Of a stretch of 50,986 bases of DNA, positions 1-7,426 are shown in pieces (position 1 is the stretch's first letter; every line of letters begins with the position of its first letter). The position numbers and the translations under genes were made by a program. The notes under the pieces were generated by a model. It was not told the origin of the DNA. It saw nothing but the letters and a program-made list of their open reading frames with translations, and ran no database searches. Source of the stretch: Streptosporangiaceae bacterium. GTDB taxonomy: Bacteria; Actinomycetota; Actinomycetes; Streptosporangiales; Streptosporangiaceae. Where the stretch lies: NCBI GenBank assembly GCA_025934635.1, contig JAICWX010000019.1:1-50986 (forward strand), given 5' to 3'.

Positions 1-582
1 CTGGCCGGCCAGCGCCTCGTCCAGGCGCACGATCGTGCCGTCGACCCGGGCCCGCGAGTACCCCTTGGTCTGCAGCTCCTTCAGCAGCTCGCCGTACTCG
101 CCCTTGCGGCCGCGCACCACCGGGGCGAGTACCTGGAACCTGGTGCCGTCCTCCAGCTCGAGCACCCGGTCCACGATCTGCTGCGGGGTCTGCCTGGCGA
201 TCGGGCGGCCGCAGATCGGGCAGTGCGGCTTGCCGATCCTGGCGTACAGCAGCCGCAGGTAGTCGTACACCTCGGTGATCGTGCCGACGGTCGAACGCGG
301 GTTCCTGCTGGCCGACTTCTGGTCGATCGAGACCGCGGGCGACAGCCCGTCGATGAAGTCGACGTCGGGCTTGTCCATCTGGCCGAGGAACTGGCGCGCG
401 TAGGCGGACAGCGATTCGACGTACCGGCGCTGGCCCTCGGCGAAGATGGTGTCGAACGCCAGGCTGGACTTGCCCGAGCCGGACAGCCCGGTGAACACGA
501 TCATGGCGTCGCGCGGCAGGTCGAGCGAGACATCCTTCAGGTTGTGCTCGCGGGCGCCGCGAACGACTAGCCGGTCAGCCAC
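1..582 (-). CDS. uvrA: UvrA, excinuclease ABC subunit A (N-terminal 194 codons; runs off the window start)
   Basis: N-terminal part of the DNA-damage recognition ATPase of nucleotide excision repair, which loads UvrB on lesions. Seen: a GTG start (582-580) giving [18 protein letters not shown], the UvrA-type Walker A GLSGSGKS at residues 32-39, the conserved [20 protein letters not shown] stretch, [13 protein letters not shown], and the first CxxC of the zinc module (C121, C124 in CPICG). The reading frame is open to base 1, so the signature, second ATPase half and stop lie outside. The 222-base upstream region to the next gene holds no LexA-like palindrome that I can recognise. Identification is certain; only the exact start could differ. 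Confidence 0.97.
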   Translation of the reverse strand, partial: MADRLVVRGAREHNLKDVSLDLPRDAMIVFTGLSGSGKSSLAFDTIFAEGQRRYVESLSAYARQFLGQMDKPDVDFIDGLSPAVSIDQKSASRNPRSTVGTITEVYDYLRLLYARIGKPHCPICGRPIARQTPQQIVDRVLELEDGTRFQVLAPVVRGRKGEYGELLKELQTKGYSRARVDGTIVRLDEALAGQ

Positions 583-664
583 TGCGCCTCTGCTCTCTTA
601 GGGCTCGTAAAGTGCACGGACGGTCGCTTGGCGATGGTAGCCGGGGGGTCTGACATTCTTGAGA

Positions 665-681
665 CTCCGCATCCGGCGGAG
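665..681. other. Short inverted repeat in the uvrA upstream region
   Basis: CTCCGC-ATCCG-GCGGAG, a perfect 6-bp stem with a 5-base loop, in the 222-base non-coding stretch between the ornithine cyclodeaminase-like gene and uvrA. No T-tract follows on either strand, so it is not a textbook terminator. It would lie in the uvrA leader if the transcript begins upstream. Nothing else in 583-804 is recognisable. Confidence 0.3.
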
Positions 682-804
682 CGCAAGCGCCGCACACTGT
701 ATGAGCGCTCGGCCAGCCGCCGTTATGCCCGCCCCCGCTGCCTTCTACGATAGCGAAGCGCGGCCGGATGCGCCCGCGGGTCGCCGCTTTTTTCGAGTGC
801 CGGG

Positions 805-1779
805 CTAGAAGTCGGCCGCAGTCCCCGCCCCGAGGCGGCTGGCCTTCTCGTACAGGTAGCTGGCGGCGGCCAGGTCCTCGGCGGCCAGGCCGAGTGATTC
901 GAACACGGTGATCTCGCCGTCGTCCGCGCGTCCGGGGGCGGTGCCGGTGAGCAGCTCGCCGAGCTCGGCCCGGACCGGGTTGGCCACGCCTTCGCGCTGC
1001 GCGATCAGGAAGTCTCCCGCCTCGTTCCTGACCGACTCGCGGCTGTCGGCGAAGACGGCCGCCTCGGCCATGATGGCGGTGTCGAGCTCCCGGGCGGTAG
1101 GCACGCACGCGCCGACCGCGTTGACGTGGGTGCCCGGGGCCAGCCAGGCCCGCCGCAGCACCGGTTCGGCCGCGCTGGTGGCGGTCACCACGATCCCCGC
1201 CCCGGCGACCGCGGCGGCCACGTCGTCATACGCGGTCACCGGCACGTCCAGCTGCCCGGCCAGCTCCGCGGCCGCCGCGCGCGCCCGGGCCAGGTCGCGC
1301 CCGGCCAGCCGGATCCCGGTCAGCTCCCTGGTCGCCGCGAGGGCGCGCGCGTGCGCCCGGCCCTGCACGCCGGTCCCGATGATGGCCACCTCGGCCGCGC
1401 CGGGCCGGGCCAGCAGGTCGGTCGCCACCGCGGAGGTGGCCGCCGTCCTGATCTCGGTGACGGCCGACGCGTTGACCAGCGCCCGCGGCTCCCCCGTCCG
1501 CGCGTCGAACAGCAGCACCCCGCCCTGGTGCGCGTCCTTGCCGATGGCCGGGTTGCCCGGCGTGATGACCAGCGCCTTGAGCCCGTACCCGGCGTGCGGC
1601 GAGTAGGCCGGCATCAGGCCCATGAAGCCGGCCGCATCCTGCAGCGGCACCATCGTCCGCAGCGGCTGCTGGATCTGGCCGCGGGCCCGCTGCGCCAGGG
1701 CCTCGCGCATGACCTCGGCGCACTCGCGGTAGGTCAGCAGCTCGTGCACGTGATGGCCGGCCAGGACGAGCAGTTTCAC
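805..1779 (-). CDS. Ornithine cyclodeaminase / mu-crystallin family protein
   Basis: 324-residue NAD(P)-dependent enzyme of the ornithine cyclodeaminase/alanine dehydrogenase/ketimine reductase family. Seen: a substrate-binding half with GLKALVITPGNP (K68) and FDARTGEPRALVNASAVTEIRTAATSAVA (around residues 91-119), then a Rossmann dinucleotide site IGTGVQGRAHA (134-144), and a C-terminal VFESLGLAAEDLAAA typical of the family. The length is normal. The GTG start is preceded by GGAGG at suitable distance. Substrate cannot be read from sequence: family members make proline from ornithine, reduce cyclic imines or oxidise alanine. It stands alone, divergent from the hydrolase gene at 1871. Confidence 0.9.
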   Translation of the reverse strand: MKLLVLAGHHVHELLTYRECAEVMREALAQRARGQIQQPLRTMVPLQDAAGFMGLMPAYSPHAGYGLKALVITPGNPAIGKDAHQGGVLLFDARTGEPRALVNASAVTEIRTAATSAVATDLLARPGAAEVAIIGTGVQGRAHARALAATRELTGIRLAGRDLARARAAAAELAGQLDVPVTAYDDVAAAVAGAGIVVTATSAAEPVLRRAWLAPGTHVNAVGACVPTARELDTAIMAEAAVFADSRESVRNEAGDFLIAQREGVANPVRAELGELLTGTAPGRADDGEITVFESLGLAAEDLAAASYLYEKASRLGAGTAADF

Positions 1780-1858
1780 GAGAACCTCCAGCCCAGGCGG
1801 CGTACACCCAGGTGCGCAAAGGCGGTGGCGCCGACGGGGAAGCCTGCCTCGTTCGGTA

Positions 1859-1864
1859 TAAGGT
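1859..1864 (+). promoter_or_regulatory. -10 element TAAGGT, leaderless-type
   Basis: TANNNT hexamer followed by exactly 6 bases and then the GTG at 1871, with no Shine-Dalgarno sequence between. In leaderless actinobacterial genes transcription starts on the start codon at this distance. It favours GTG 1871 over the immediately upstream GTG 1868. No convincing -35 is visible. Confidence 0.45.
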
Positions 1865-1870
1865 TTTGTG

Positions 1871-2533
1871 GTGACCTATACCGGAGAAGTCGTTGTCGGC
1901 GGTCCGTCCGACACCCGTGAGATCGACGGCCTGATCGTCACCAAGATAGCCGTGGGTCCCATGAACAACAACGCGTACCTGCTGCGCGACGCCAGCACCG
2001 GGCAGGGGCTGCTGATCGACGCGGCCAACGAGCCCGGCCGCCTGATCGAGATGATCGGCGACGTGCCGGTGGGCACGATCGTGACGACGCACCAGCACTA
2101 CGACCACTGGCAGGCGCTGCCCGAGCTGGCCAAGCACACCGGGGCCGTGCTGGTCGCGCACCCGGCCGACGCCGGCGAGCTGCCGGTCGAGGTCGGGCAC
2201 CGGGCCGAGCACGGCGAGGTGCTGACCTTCGGCGACGCCGCGGTGTCGCTGGTCCACCTGCGCGGGCACACGCCGGGCAGCCTGGCGGTGCTGTACGACG
2301 CGGGCGGGCGCCTGGCCGCCTCGCCGCACGTGTTCACCGGGGACTCGCTGTTCCCGGGCGGGGTCGGCAAGACGAGCTCGCCGGAGAACTTCACCTCTCT
2401 GCTCAACGACGTGACCGAGCGCCTGTTCGGCCCGCTGCCCGACGCGACCTCGGTCTACCCGGGCCACGGCCACGACACCACGCTGGGAGCCGAGCGCCCG
2501 CACCTCGGTGAGTGGCGCGAACGCGGCTGGTGA
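1871..2533 (+). CDS. MBL-fold metallohydrolase (glyoxalase II-like)
   Basis: About 220-residue metallo-beta-lactamase-fold hydrolase. Seen: the metal-binding HxHxDH motif as THQHYDHW (about residues 73-80), a HLRGHTPGS second metal motif, FTGDSLFPGGVGKT containing the bridging Asp, and a late YPGHGHDT supplying the last His. This order matches the hydroxyacylglutathione hydrolase-like branch, whose members hydrolyse thioesters, but the thiol partner in an actinobacterium would not be glutathione and I cannot assign a substrate. Two GTG codons (1868, 1871) are possible; the second fits a leaderless promoter. Its stop overlaps the start of the aminotransferase (GTGA at 2530-2533), so the two are cotranscribed. 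Confidence 0.9.
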   Translation: MTYTGEVVVGGPSDTREIDGLIVTKIAVGPMNNNAYLLRDASTGQGLLIDAANEPGRLIEMIGDVPVGTIVTTHQHYDHWQALPELAKHTGAVLVAHPADAGELPVEVGHRAEHGEVLTFGDAAVSLVHLRGHTPGSLAVLYDAGGRLAASPHVFTGDSLFPGGVGKTSSPENFTSLLNDVTERLFGPLPDATSVYPGHGHDTTLGAERPHLGEWRERGW

Positions 2534-3789
2534 CCTCCGTCTCACCGGCCGGCGACGTGGTCGGCCGCCCGCTGGCCGCGGACGGCGACCTGGTCCGCGC
2601 GTACACCGAGCGCACCCCCGGCTCGGCCGCGTCGTTCGCGGCGGCCCGGCGGGTGCTGCCCGGCGGCGAGACCCGGGCGGTCACCAGCTACCCGCCGTAC
2701 CCGGTCATCATCACCGAGGGACACGGCGCCCGGCTCACCGACGCGGACGGCCACGTCTACCTGGACCTGGTCAACAACTACACCGCGATGGTGCACGGCA
2801 GCGCCTTCGGGCCCGCCGTCGAGGCGGTCGCGGACCTGCTGCCGCAGGGCTACGCGTTCGCCAGCCCGCACCCGTACCAGGTGGCGCTGGCCGAGCTGAT
2901 CACGGCGCGGCTGCCGTCGGTGGAGCGGGTGCGGTTCACCAACTCGGGGACCGAGGCGGCGCTGCTGGCCGCCCGGATCGTCGCGCGGGCGACCGGGCGC
3001 CGGCGGCTGCTCGTGTTCGCCGGGGCGTATCACGGCAGCGCGACGCTGTTCCTGCCCGGTTCCCCGGACGTGGCCCGGGTGCCGTGGAACGACCTGGCGG
3101 CGGTGACGGCGCTGCTCTCGGAGCCTGGCCACGACATCGCGGCCGTGTTCGCCGAGCCGTTCCTCGGCGCGGGCGGGGTACGCCCGGCCGAGCCGGGATT
3201 CCTGGCCGCGGTGGCTGGCGTGGCTGCCGAGCACGGCGTGCTCTTCGTGCTGGACGAGGTGCAGGGCCTGCGCAACGGCCCCGGCGGCGAGCAGGGCAGG
3301 CTCGGGCTCGCCCCGGACCTGACGCTGCTCGGCAAGATCATCGGCGGCGGCTTCCCGATCGGCGCGGTCGGCGGGCGGGCGGACCTGCTCGAGCTCACCG
3401 TCGCGGCCCTGACGCCGGGCTACGTCACGCACGCGGGGACCTTCAACGGCCACCTGGCCGCGGCCGCGGCCGGGACCATGACGCTGCGGTACCTGGACGG
3501 GGCGGCGATCGCCGGGCTGAACTCGGCGGCGGCGGGCCTGGCCGCCCGGATCGACGCGGGCGCGTCGGCGGCGGGGGTGGCGGCCGAGGTCACCCGGGCC
3601 GGGTCGATCATGAACGTGCATCTCCGGGACCCGGGACAGCTGGCCGACCTGCACCTGGCCCTGCTGCTCAACGGCGTGTACACCACGCCCCGGGGCATGA
3701 TCAACCTGTCCACCGCGCTCAGCCCCGGTGACCTGGACGACATCGCCGCCGCTTACGCCACCGCGTTTACCAAGATCCGCTCCGCCTAG
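2530..3789 (+). CDS. Class III aminotransferase, glutamate-1-semialdehyde aminomutase-like
   Basis: 419-residue PLP enzyme of fold type I. Seen: LPGGETRAVTSYPPYPVIITEG near the N terminus in the manner of glutamate-1-semialdehyde aminomutases, TNSGTEAALLAARIARA-type cofactor-phosphate site near residue 138, AYHGS, FVLDEVQ with D242, and the Schiff-base lysine K269 in LLGKIIGGGFPIGAVGG. GTG 2530 overlaps the upstream stop by four bases; an in-frame GTG at 2512 would add six residues. Its partner is a thioesterase-type hydrolase, not a heme gene, so this is more likely a catabolic or secondary aminotransferase than HemL. The substrate is unknown. Confidence 0.9.
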   Translation: MTSVSPAGDVVGRPLAADGDLVRAYTERTPGSAASFAAARRVLPGGETRAVTSYPPYPVIITEGHGARLTDADGHVYLDLVNNYTAMVHGSAFGPAVEAVADLLPQGYAFASPHPYQVALAELITARLPSVERVRFTNSGTEAALLAARIVARATGRRRLLVFAGAYHGSATLFLPGSPDVARVPWNDLAAVTALLSEPGHDIAAVFAEPFLGAGGVRPAEPGFLAAVAGVAAEHGVLFVLDEVQGLRNGPGGEQGRLGLAPDLTLLGKIIGGGFPIGAVGGRADLLELTVAALTPGYVTHAGTFNGHLAAAAAGTMTLRYLDGAAIAGLNSAAAGLAARIDAGASAAGVAAEVTRAGSIMNVHLRDPGQLADLHLALLLNGVYTTPRGMINLSTALSPGDLDDIAAAYATAFTKIRSA

Positions 3790-4106
3790 CAGGCGCTCCG
3801 GGCCCGGCGACTCGGTGGCCTCGCGCCGCGGCGAAAGCAATGTGGTTCATGATCATGAAGACTTCACTACGTTTCTTGATATAAAACCCTTCGCGATCAT
3901 GAAGGAATGTTGATGATGGCAGGGGGGAGGGGCCGCTGGGCGAGTGAGGTCGTGAATTCGGCAGCGGCGCAGGGGCGTTTCATGATCGTGGTCGGGAATG
4001 GCCACCCAGAAGCCAGAACTGGCCATGGTCATGAAAGCGATGCGAGAGCCTGGATGAGTGCGGTGAGGCGGCCGGGCGCACGTGGCGTCAGGGGCGAACG
4101 TGACGC
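3790..4106. other. 317-base non-coding region between convergent genes, rich in TCATGA motifs
   Basis: Separates the aminotransferase (plus) from the ArsR fusion gene (minus), both of which end here. It holds four copies of a TTCATGA/TCATGAA half-site: the full 14-bp palindrome at 3846-3859, ATCATGAA near 3896-3903, TTTCATGATC at 3978-3987 and GGTCATGAAA at 4027-4036. An AT-rich patch (TTGATATAAAAC, around 3877-3888) stands out from the GC-rich surroundings and resembles a promoter. A reading frame from 3907 runs into the antisense of the ArsR gene and looks spurious. Confidence 0.7.
3846..3859. repeat. Perfect 14-bp palindrome TTCATGATCATGAA
   Basis: Dyad-symmetric site made of two abutting TTCATGA half-sites. 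Related single half-sites follow at 3896-3903, 3979-3987 and 4027-4036, the last two facing each other. It could be a regulator binding site or a dispersed intergenic repeat; its position between two gene ends argues for the latter. Confidence 0.6.
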
Positions 4107-4919
4107 TCAGGGGGTGCGTTTAGGGCGGGCGGGGCGCGGGGGCATGGGCTCGGCGGGGTCGCTCGCGCGGGTGACGCCGGCCTTGAGGCGGCCGAGGACC
4201 ATGGCCCAGGCGCCCTCCATGAACGCGGCCTGGGCCGGCGTCTCGACGAGCTGGTGCACCTCGACACGGGATCCGGGGCCGTCCGGCTGGATGCGGAGGT
4301 AGGCGGTCAGCTCGCCGCCGGGGACCGGGACGTTGTCGTCCTCGAAGTCCCAGCGCATCACGATGAGCTCCGGCGGGCAGATGAGCTCGTAGCGGCCGCG
4401 GATGCTCGTCCCCCACTCCATCGTGCACGCGAAGCGGCCGTCTTCGAGGGTGACGGGCACGCCGAGCCAGCGCGCGTAGACCGCGGCGTCGGTGAAGGCG
4501 GTGAAGGTCAGCTCCGGGCTCGTCGCCACGTCGGTGCTGGCGATCACGGATGGCCGGGTGCGAACGCGGGAGGCGGCCCGTTCGGGGGCGTTGTCGGCGT
4601 TGGTCCACCGGTCCGCGCTGCCGAGCGCCTCGCTGCCGAGGGCGGCGCGCAGCCCGTCGAGCGCATCGCGGCGGGCCCGGTAACGGCGGGAGGTGCCGAC
4701 CGCGGTGCTCTCGGCCAGGCCCGCCTCGCGCAGGACCGCCAGGTGCTGGGAGATCGTCGGCTTGGTGACCGGGAACGCGGCGGCGATCTCCCCCGCGGAA
4801 AGCTCCCGGTCCCAGATCAGGCCCAGGATCTCGCGCCGCACGGGCGAGGTCAGCGCCGCCAGCACCTTCTGGATGTCCCGCCCGTCACCTGCTGCCGTCA
4901 CGTGCCTTGCCTGCCGCAC
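4107..4919 (-). CDS. ArsR-family regulator fused to an SRPBCC (AHSA1-like) domain
   Basis: 270 residues in two parts. Residues about 15-95 form an ArsR winged helix: VLAALTSPVRREILGLIWDRELSAGEIAA, then recognition helix TKPTISQHLAVLREAGL and the wing ESTAVGTSRRYRA. Residues about 125-240 form an AHSA1/START-like ligand pocket: SPELTFTAFTDAAVYARWLG, WGTSIRGRYELICPPELIVMRW, and SRVEVHQLV. The C-terminal domain probably binds a small hydrophobic ligand that controls DNA binding (inference). The GTG start sits 7 bases after TATAGT and has no ribosome binding site, suggesting a leaderless mRNA; an in-frame GTG near 4901 is the alternative. It is divergent from the DinB-like gene at 5022, a likely target. 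Confidence 0.88.
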   Translation of the reverse strand: MRQARHVTAAGDGRDIQKVLAALTSPVRREILGLIWDRELSAGEIAAAFPVTKPTISQHLAVLREAGLAESTAVGTSRRYRARRDALDGLRAALGSEALGSADRWTNADNAPERAASRVRTRPSVIASTDVATSPELTFTAFTDAAVYARWLGVPVTLEDGRFACTMEWGTSIRGRYELICPPELIVMRWDFEDDNVPVPGGELTAYLRIQPDGPGSRVEVHQLVETPAQAAFMEGAWAMVLGRLKAGVTRASDPAEPMPPRPARPKRTP

Positions 4920-4926
4920 CCGGGAA

Positions 4927-4932
4927 ACTATA
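4927..4932 (-). promoter_or_regulatory. -10 element TATAGT of the ArsR-SRPBCC gene
   Basis: On the minus strand TATAGT is followed by 7 bases and GTG 4919, the spacing of a leaderless promoter. The -35 is poor (near AATGGC), consistent with a regulated promoter, and the inverted repeat at 4957-4967 lies just upstream. Confidence 0.5.
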
Positions 4933-4956
4933 CGCTTGCGCCTTGTTCGGCCATTA

Positions 4957-4967
4957 ACTAATTTAGT
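4957..4967. promoter_or_regulatory. Candidate ArsR operator, ACTAA-T-TTAGT
   Basis: Perfect 5-bp inverted repeat around one base, in an AT-rich island between the divergent ArsR-SRPBCC and DinB-like genes. A second TTAG...CTAA pair overlaps it (4963-4976). ArsR-type regulators bind such AT-rich dyads, so control of both genes is plausible. Confidence 0.45.
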
Positions 4968-5021
4968 ACTTACCTAACAATGCAGGCAGATGCGAAAATA
5001 TGGCTGCCCTGGGGAGGAACC

Positions 5022-5639
5022 ATGGATATCTGGCCGGTGGTGCACGCCGAGCGCAAGGCCCTCGCGACCGACCTGAGGGGGCTGGACGACGGGGACTGGG
5101 CCCGGCCCTCGCTGTGCGGCAGCTGGACGGTCCGCGACGTGCTGGCCCACCTGACGTCGGGCGCCACGCTGAGCCCGCCCGCGTTCTTCGGCCAGCTGAT
5201 CAGCTCCGGGTTCAGCTTCGACAAGGTCCAGGAGAAGGGCGTCGCGGCGCAGCGGGGGGCCTCCGCGGCCGACACCCTGGCCAGGTTCGAGTCGGTGCTG
5301 ACCTCGGTGAAGCACCCGCCGGGCCCGACGGCGACGTGGCTCGGCGAGACGATCGTGCACAGCGAGGACATCCGCCGGGCGGTGGGCATCCAGCACGTGT
5401 ACCCGGCCGGGGCGGTGGCCGCCGTCGCCGACTTCTACAAGGGCTCCAACCTGCTCATCGGCTCGAAGAGCCGGATTGCCGGGCTCACCTTGCGCGCCAC
5501 CGATGCCGGCTGGAGCCACGGCACCGGCCCGGAGGTCTCCGGTCCCCTCTTGTCGCTGGTCCTGGCCATGACCGGCCGCAAGGCAGCCGATGACGACCTG
5601 GCCGGCGACGGCGTGGCCACGCTGCGGTCCCGTCCCTGA
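5022..5639 (+). CDS. DinB-like protein, maleylpyruvate isomerase N-terminal family
   Basis: 205 residues. Seen: LCGSWTVRDVLAHLTSGA (residues 31-47) with the first metal-binding His (H43) of the mycothiol-dependent maleylpyruvate isomerase/DinB four-helix fold, then WLGETIVHSEDIRRAVG with the second His-containing helix and HSxDxxRA-like pattern. Members use or modify mycothiol, or are uncharacterised transferases, at a divalent metal. ATG 5022 is chosen because GGGGAGGA ends 5-6 bases upstream; an upstream in-frame ATG at 4980 lacks one. The gene is divergent from the ArsR-SRPBCC regulator, which probably controls it. Confidence 0.85.
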   Translation: MDIWPVVHAERKALATDLRGLDDGDWARPSLCGSWTVRDVLAHLTSGATLSPPAFFGQLISSGFSFDKVQEKGVAAQRGASAADTLARFESVLTSVKHPPGPTATWLGETIVHSEDIRRAVGIQHVYPAGAVAAVADFYKGSNLLIGSKSRIAGLTLRATDAGWSHGTGPEVSGPLLSLVLAMTGRKAADDDLAGDGVATLRSRP

Positions 5640-5641
5640 CG

Positions 5642-6052
5642 TCAGCGGACGGTCAGGACGGTCTTGCCGGGCGGGCGCGGGCGGGCGCCGCTCTCGAAGG
5701 CGAGGCGGCCGTCCCGGAGCGGGAAGGCCTGGCTCAGCACGGTACGCAGGCGGCCCTCGTCCACCAGCTTCGCGAGCTGGGCCAGTTCGCCCGGGTCAGG
5801 CGTGACCACGAAGAACATGGCGTGCGCGCCGAATCCCTTCGCGTTCCTGCGATGGCGGGGCACCGAGCGTGACCAGCGTCCCCCGGCGCGCAGGAGGCGG
5901 TAGGAGGCGTCCAGGACCGTCAGCTCGGCGAACGTGATGCCCGCGGCGTGCACGGCGACCAGCGCCTCGCCCGGCCCCGGCACGGGGGCCGGGGCCTGTT
6001 CGCAGACGAGCTGCTCGGGTCCGCCCCAGGCGTGGGCCCGCAGCGCCACCAT
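5642..6052 (-). pseudogene. Decayed zinc-type alcohol dehydrogenase / quinone oxidoreductase
   Basis: The frame from ATG 6052 starts like a quinone oxidoreductase (MVALRAHAWGGPEQL, then PGEALVAVHAAGITFAEL) and ends like one (AMFFVVTPDPGELAQLAKLVDEGRLR ... GKTVLTVR), but only about 136 residues remain of an enzyme normally near 310. The whole Rossmann core is gone. Just before the C-terminal part the frame reads GGRWSRSVPRHRRNAKGFG, whereas another frame of the same bases reads TLVTLGAPPSQERE, the sequence expected in these enzymes. So there is an internal deletion plus two frameshifts that cancel out. Non-functional as an oxidoreductase. The stop is shared in a TGACGTCA palindrome with the convergent gene's stop. 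Confidence 0.75.
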
Positions 6053-6081
6053 GGTGTCCGCCGCGGGCCCGGCCGCCGGTG

Positions 6082-6876
6082 TCACAGCCCCTGCTTGGCC
6101 AGCCACGCCAGGCATACGTCAGCGACCTCGCGCCAGCCGCTGTCGATGGTCAGGGAGTGGCCGCGGTCCGAGAACTCCTCGAGCTCGGTGACGGCGGAGG
6201 AGTGCCGGTACTGCTTCACGGTGGCCTTGGTGATCGCCTCGGGCACGGTGTGGTCGCGGCCCCCCATGATGAGCAGCAGCGGCCCGCGTCCTTCGTTGTC
6301 CGTGTTGACCTTGGCCGGGGAGTGCAGCGAGAAGTTCGCCGCCGCCGCCTCGAACAGGGGCTTGCCCGGCGCCGGGATCGCCCACCGCTCGTACAGCGCG
6401 TTGGACTCCTCCTCGCTGACCGCGTTGCCGAAGCTGTAGCGGAACTGCTCGGCGGTGAGGGAGACCGCCTTGTGCTTGTTAGCAGGGTTCTTGAACACCG
6501 GCAGGGTCGAGTGCAGCGCCGACAGGGGCAGCGGGAGCACGCCCTTGATCTGCGCGGCGTCGATGCCGATGGCGGCCGCCCCGTAGTCCAGGCCGAGCAG
6601 CTTCTCGGAGATCATGCCCCCGAACGAGTGGCCGATCAGGATCGGCCGGGCCGGCAGCGTGTCGATGATGGCCTGGTAGTGGCGGGTGACGTCGTCGATG
6701 CCGTGGTCGGCGATGCTGTCGGGGTTCGCCCGGGCGGCTTCGACCGTGTCGGGATCGCCGGGCCAGCCCGGCGCGATCGGTTCGTACCCGGCTTCGGTGA
6801 ACAGCTCGGCCCATGACGCCCATGAGGTGGCGTGCAGCCACAGGCCGTGGATGAAGACGACGGGAGTCCTGGTCAT
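6082..6876 (-). CDS. Alpha/beta hydrolase
   Basis: 264 residues with the serine hydrolase fold. Seen: oxyanion-hole HGLW at residues 10-13, nucleophile elbow GHSFGG with S84, acid D208 in MGGRDHTVP and catalytic H240 in DRGHSLT, all in the canonical order. No signal peptide, so cytoplasmic. ATG 6876 is supported by GGAGGA about 8 bases upstream; a longer frame starts at 6921 without a binding site. Closest in look to esterase or haloperoxidase-like hydrolases of unknown substrate. It is the first of a minus-strand row followed by the decayed oxidoreductase. Confidence 0.9.
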   Translation of the reverse strand: MTRTPVVFIHGLWLHATSWASWAELFTEAGYEPIAPGWPGDPDTVEAARANPDSIADHGIDDVTRHYQAIIDTLPARPILIGHSFGGMISEKLLGLDYGAAAIGIDAAQIKGVLPLPLSALHSTLPVFKNPANKHKAVSLTAEQFRYSFGNAVSEEESNALYERWAIPAPGKPLFEAAAANFSLHSPAKVNTDNEGRGPLLLIMGGRDHTVPEAITKATVKQYRHSSAVTELEEFSDRGHSLTIDSGWREVADVCLAWLAKQGL

Positions 6877-6980
6877 GGCGGTGTCCTCCAGCTGGCGCGC
6901 GGTTCGGTGTCCTGGATCCATGCTCGCCGCCCGGTACGGGCTGGCGCTTGAGTCACCTGACTGAGCCGGCGGCCCGGGCG

Positions 6981-7331
6981 TCAGGATCCGCCGGTGATGC
7001 CGCGGGCGTCGAAGACCACCCTGATCCGGGTGATCTTGCCGTCTTCGACGTGCATCCAGTTGGCCACCGGGACCGTCTCGGCGACGCTGGTGGACAGGTC
7101 GAACCAGGTCAGCACGTCGGCCCCGTCGAGGAACACCTTGCGCACGTCGAGGCCGGTCATGATCTGGGCCATGCCCTGCAGGCCCTTCAGGCAGTCGTCG
7201 CCGCCCCGCACCCGGGCCAGCGGCCCGGCGAAGTCCACGTCATCGGCCAGCACCGAGCGCAGCCGGGTGAAATCCCGCGCCTTCCAGGCATCGAAGTAGG
7301 TGGCGGCTATGTTCTTCGCGGCGTCCGTCAT
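6981..7331 (-). CDS. SnoaL-like / NTF2-fold protein
   Basis: 116 residues with the cone-shaped NTF2 fold pattern: helix AAKNIAATYFDAWKARDFTRLRSVLADDVDF, then GPLARVRGGDDCLKGLQGM, and strands ending MHVEDGKITRIRVVFDARG. Proteins of this type act as small isomerases, hydratases or ligand binders; the substrate is unknown. A GGAAGGGAG ribosome binding site precedes ATG 7331. It lies upstream of the hydrolase gene on the same strand, with about 100 bases between. Confidence 0.85.
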   Translation of the reverse strand: MTDAAKNIAATYFDAWKARDFTRLRSVLADDVDFAGPLARVRGGDDCLKGLQGMAQIMTGLDVRKVFLDGADVLTWFDLSTSVAETVPVANWMHVEDGKITRIRVVFDARGITGGS

Positions 7332-7426
7332 GACGCTCCCTTCCGGTCGTCTCGCTTCCCTTCCAGCCTGCCGCGTCGTGATCTAGAAGTCCAAGAGATA
7401 GTTTTTATGAGACCCGGAAGAGTTCG

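Noticed and set aside
223..1606. Plus-strand frames opposite uvrA and the ornithine cyclodeaminase-like gene
   Set aside because: Shadows of the two genes, without motifs or ribosome binding sites.
3907..4302. 131-codon plus-strand frame starting after GAAGGA in the TCATGA-rich gap
   Set aside because: Despite a good-looking start signal, two thirds of it is antisense to the ArsR fusion gene and the rest is low-complexity; a short transcript there is possible but no protein is supported.
5637..5644. TGACGTCA palindrome as a regulatory site
   Set aside because: It is formed by the two facing stop codons of converging genes (TGA and its complement), so it needs no other explanation.
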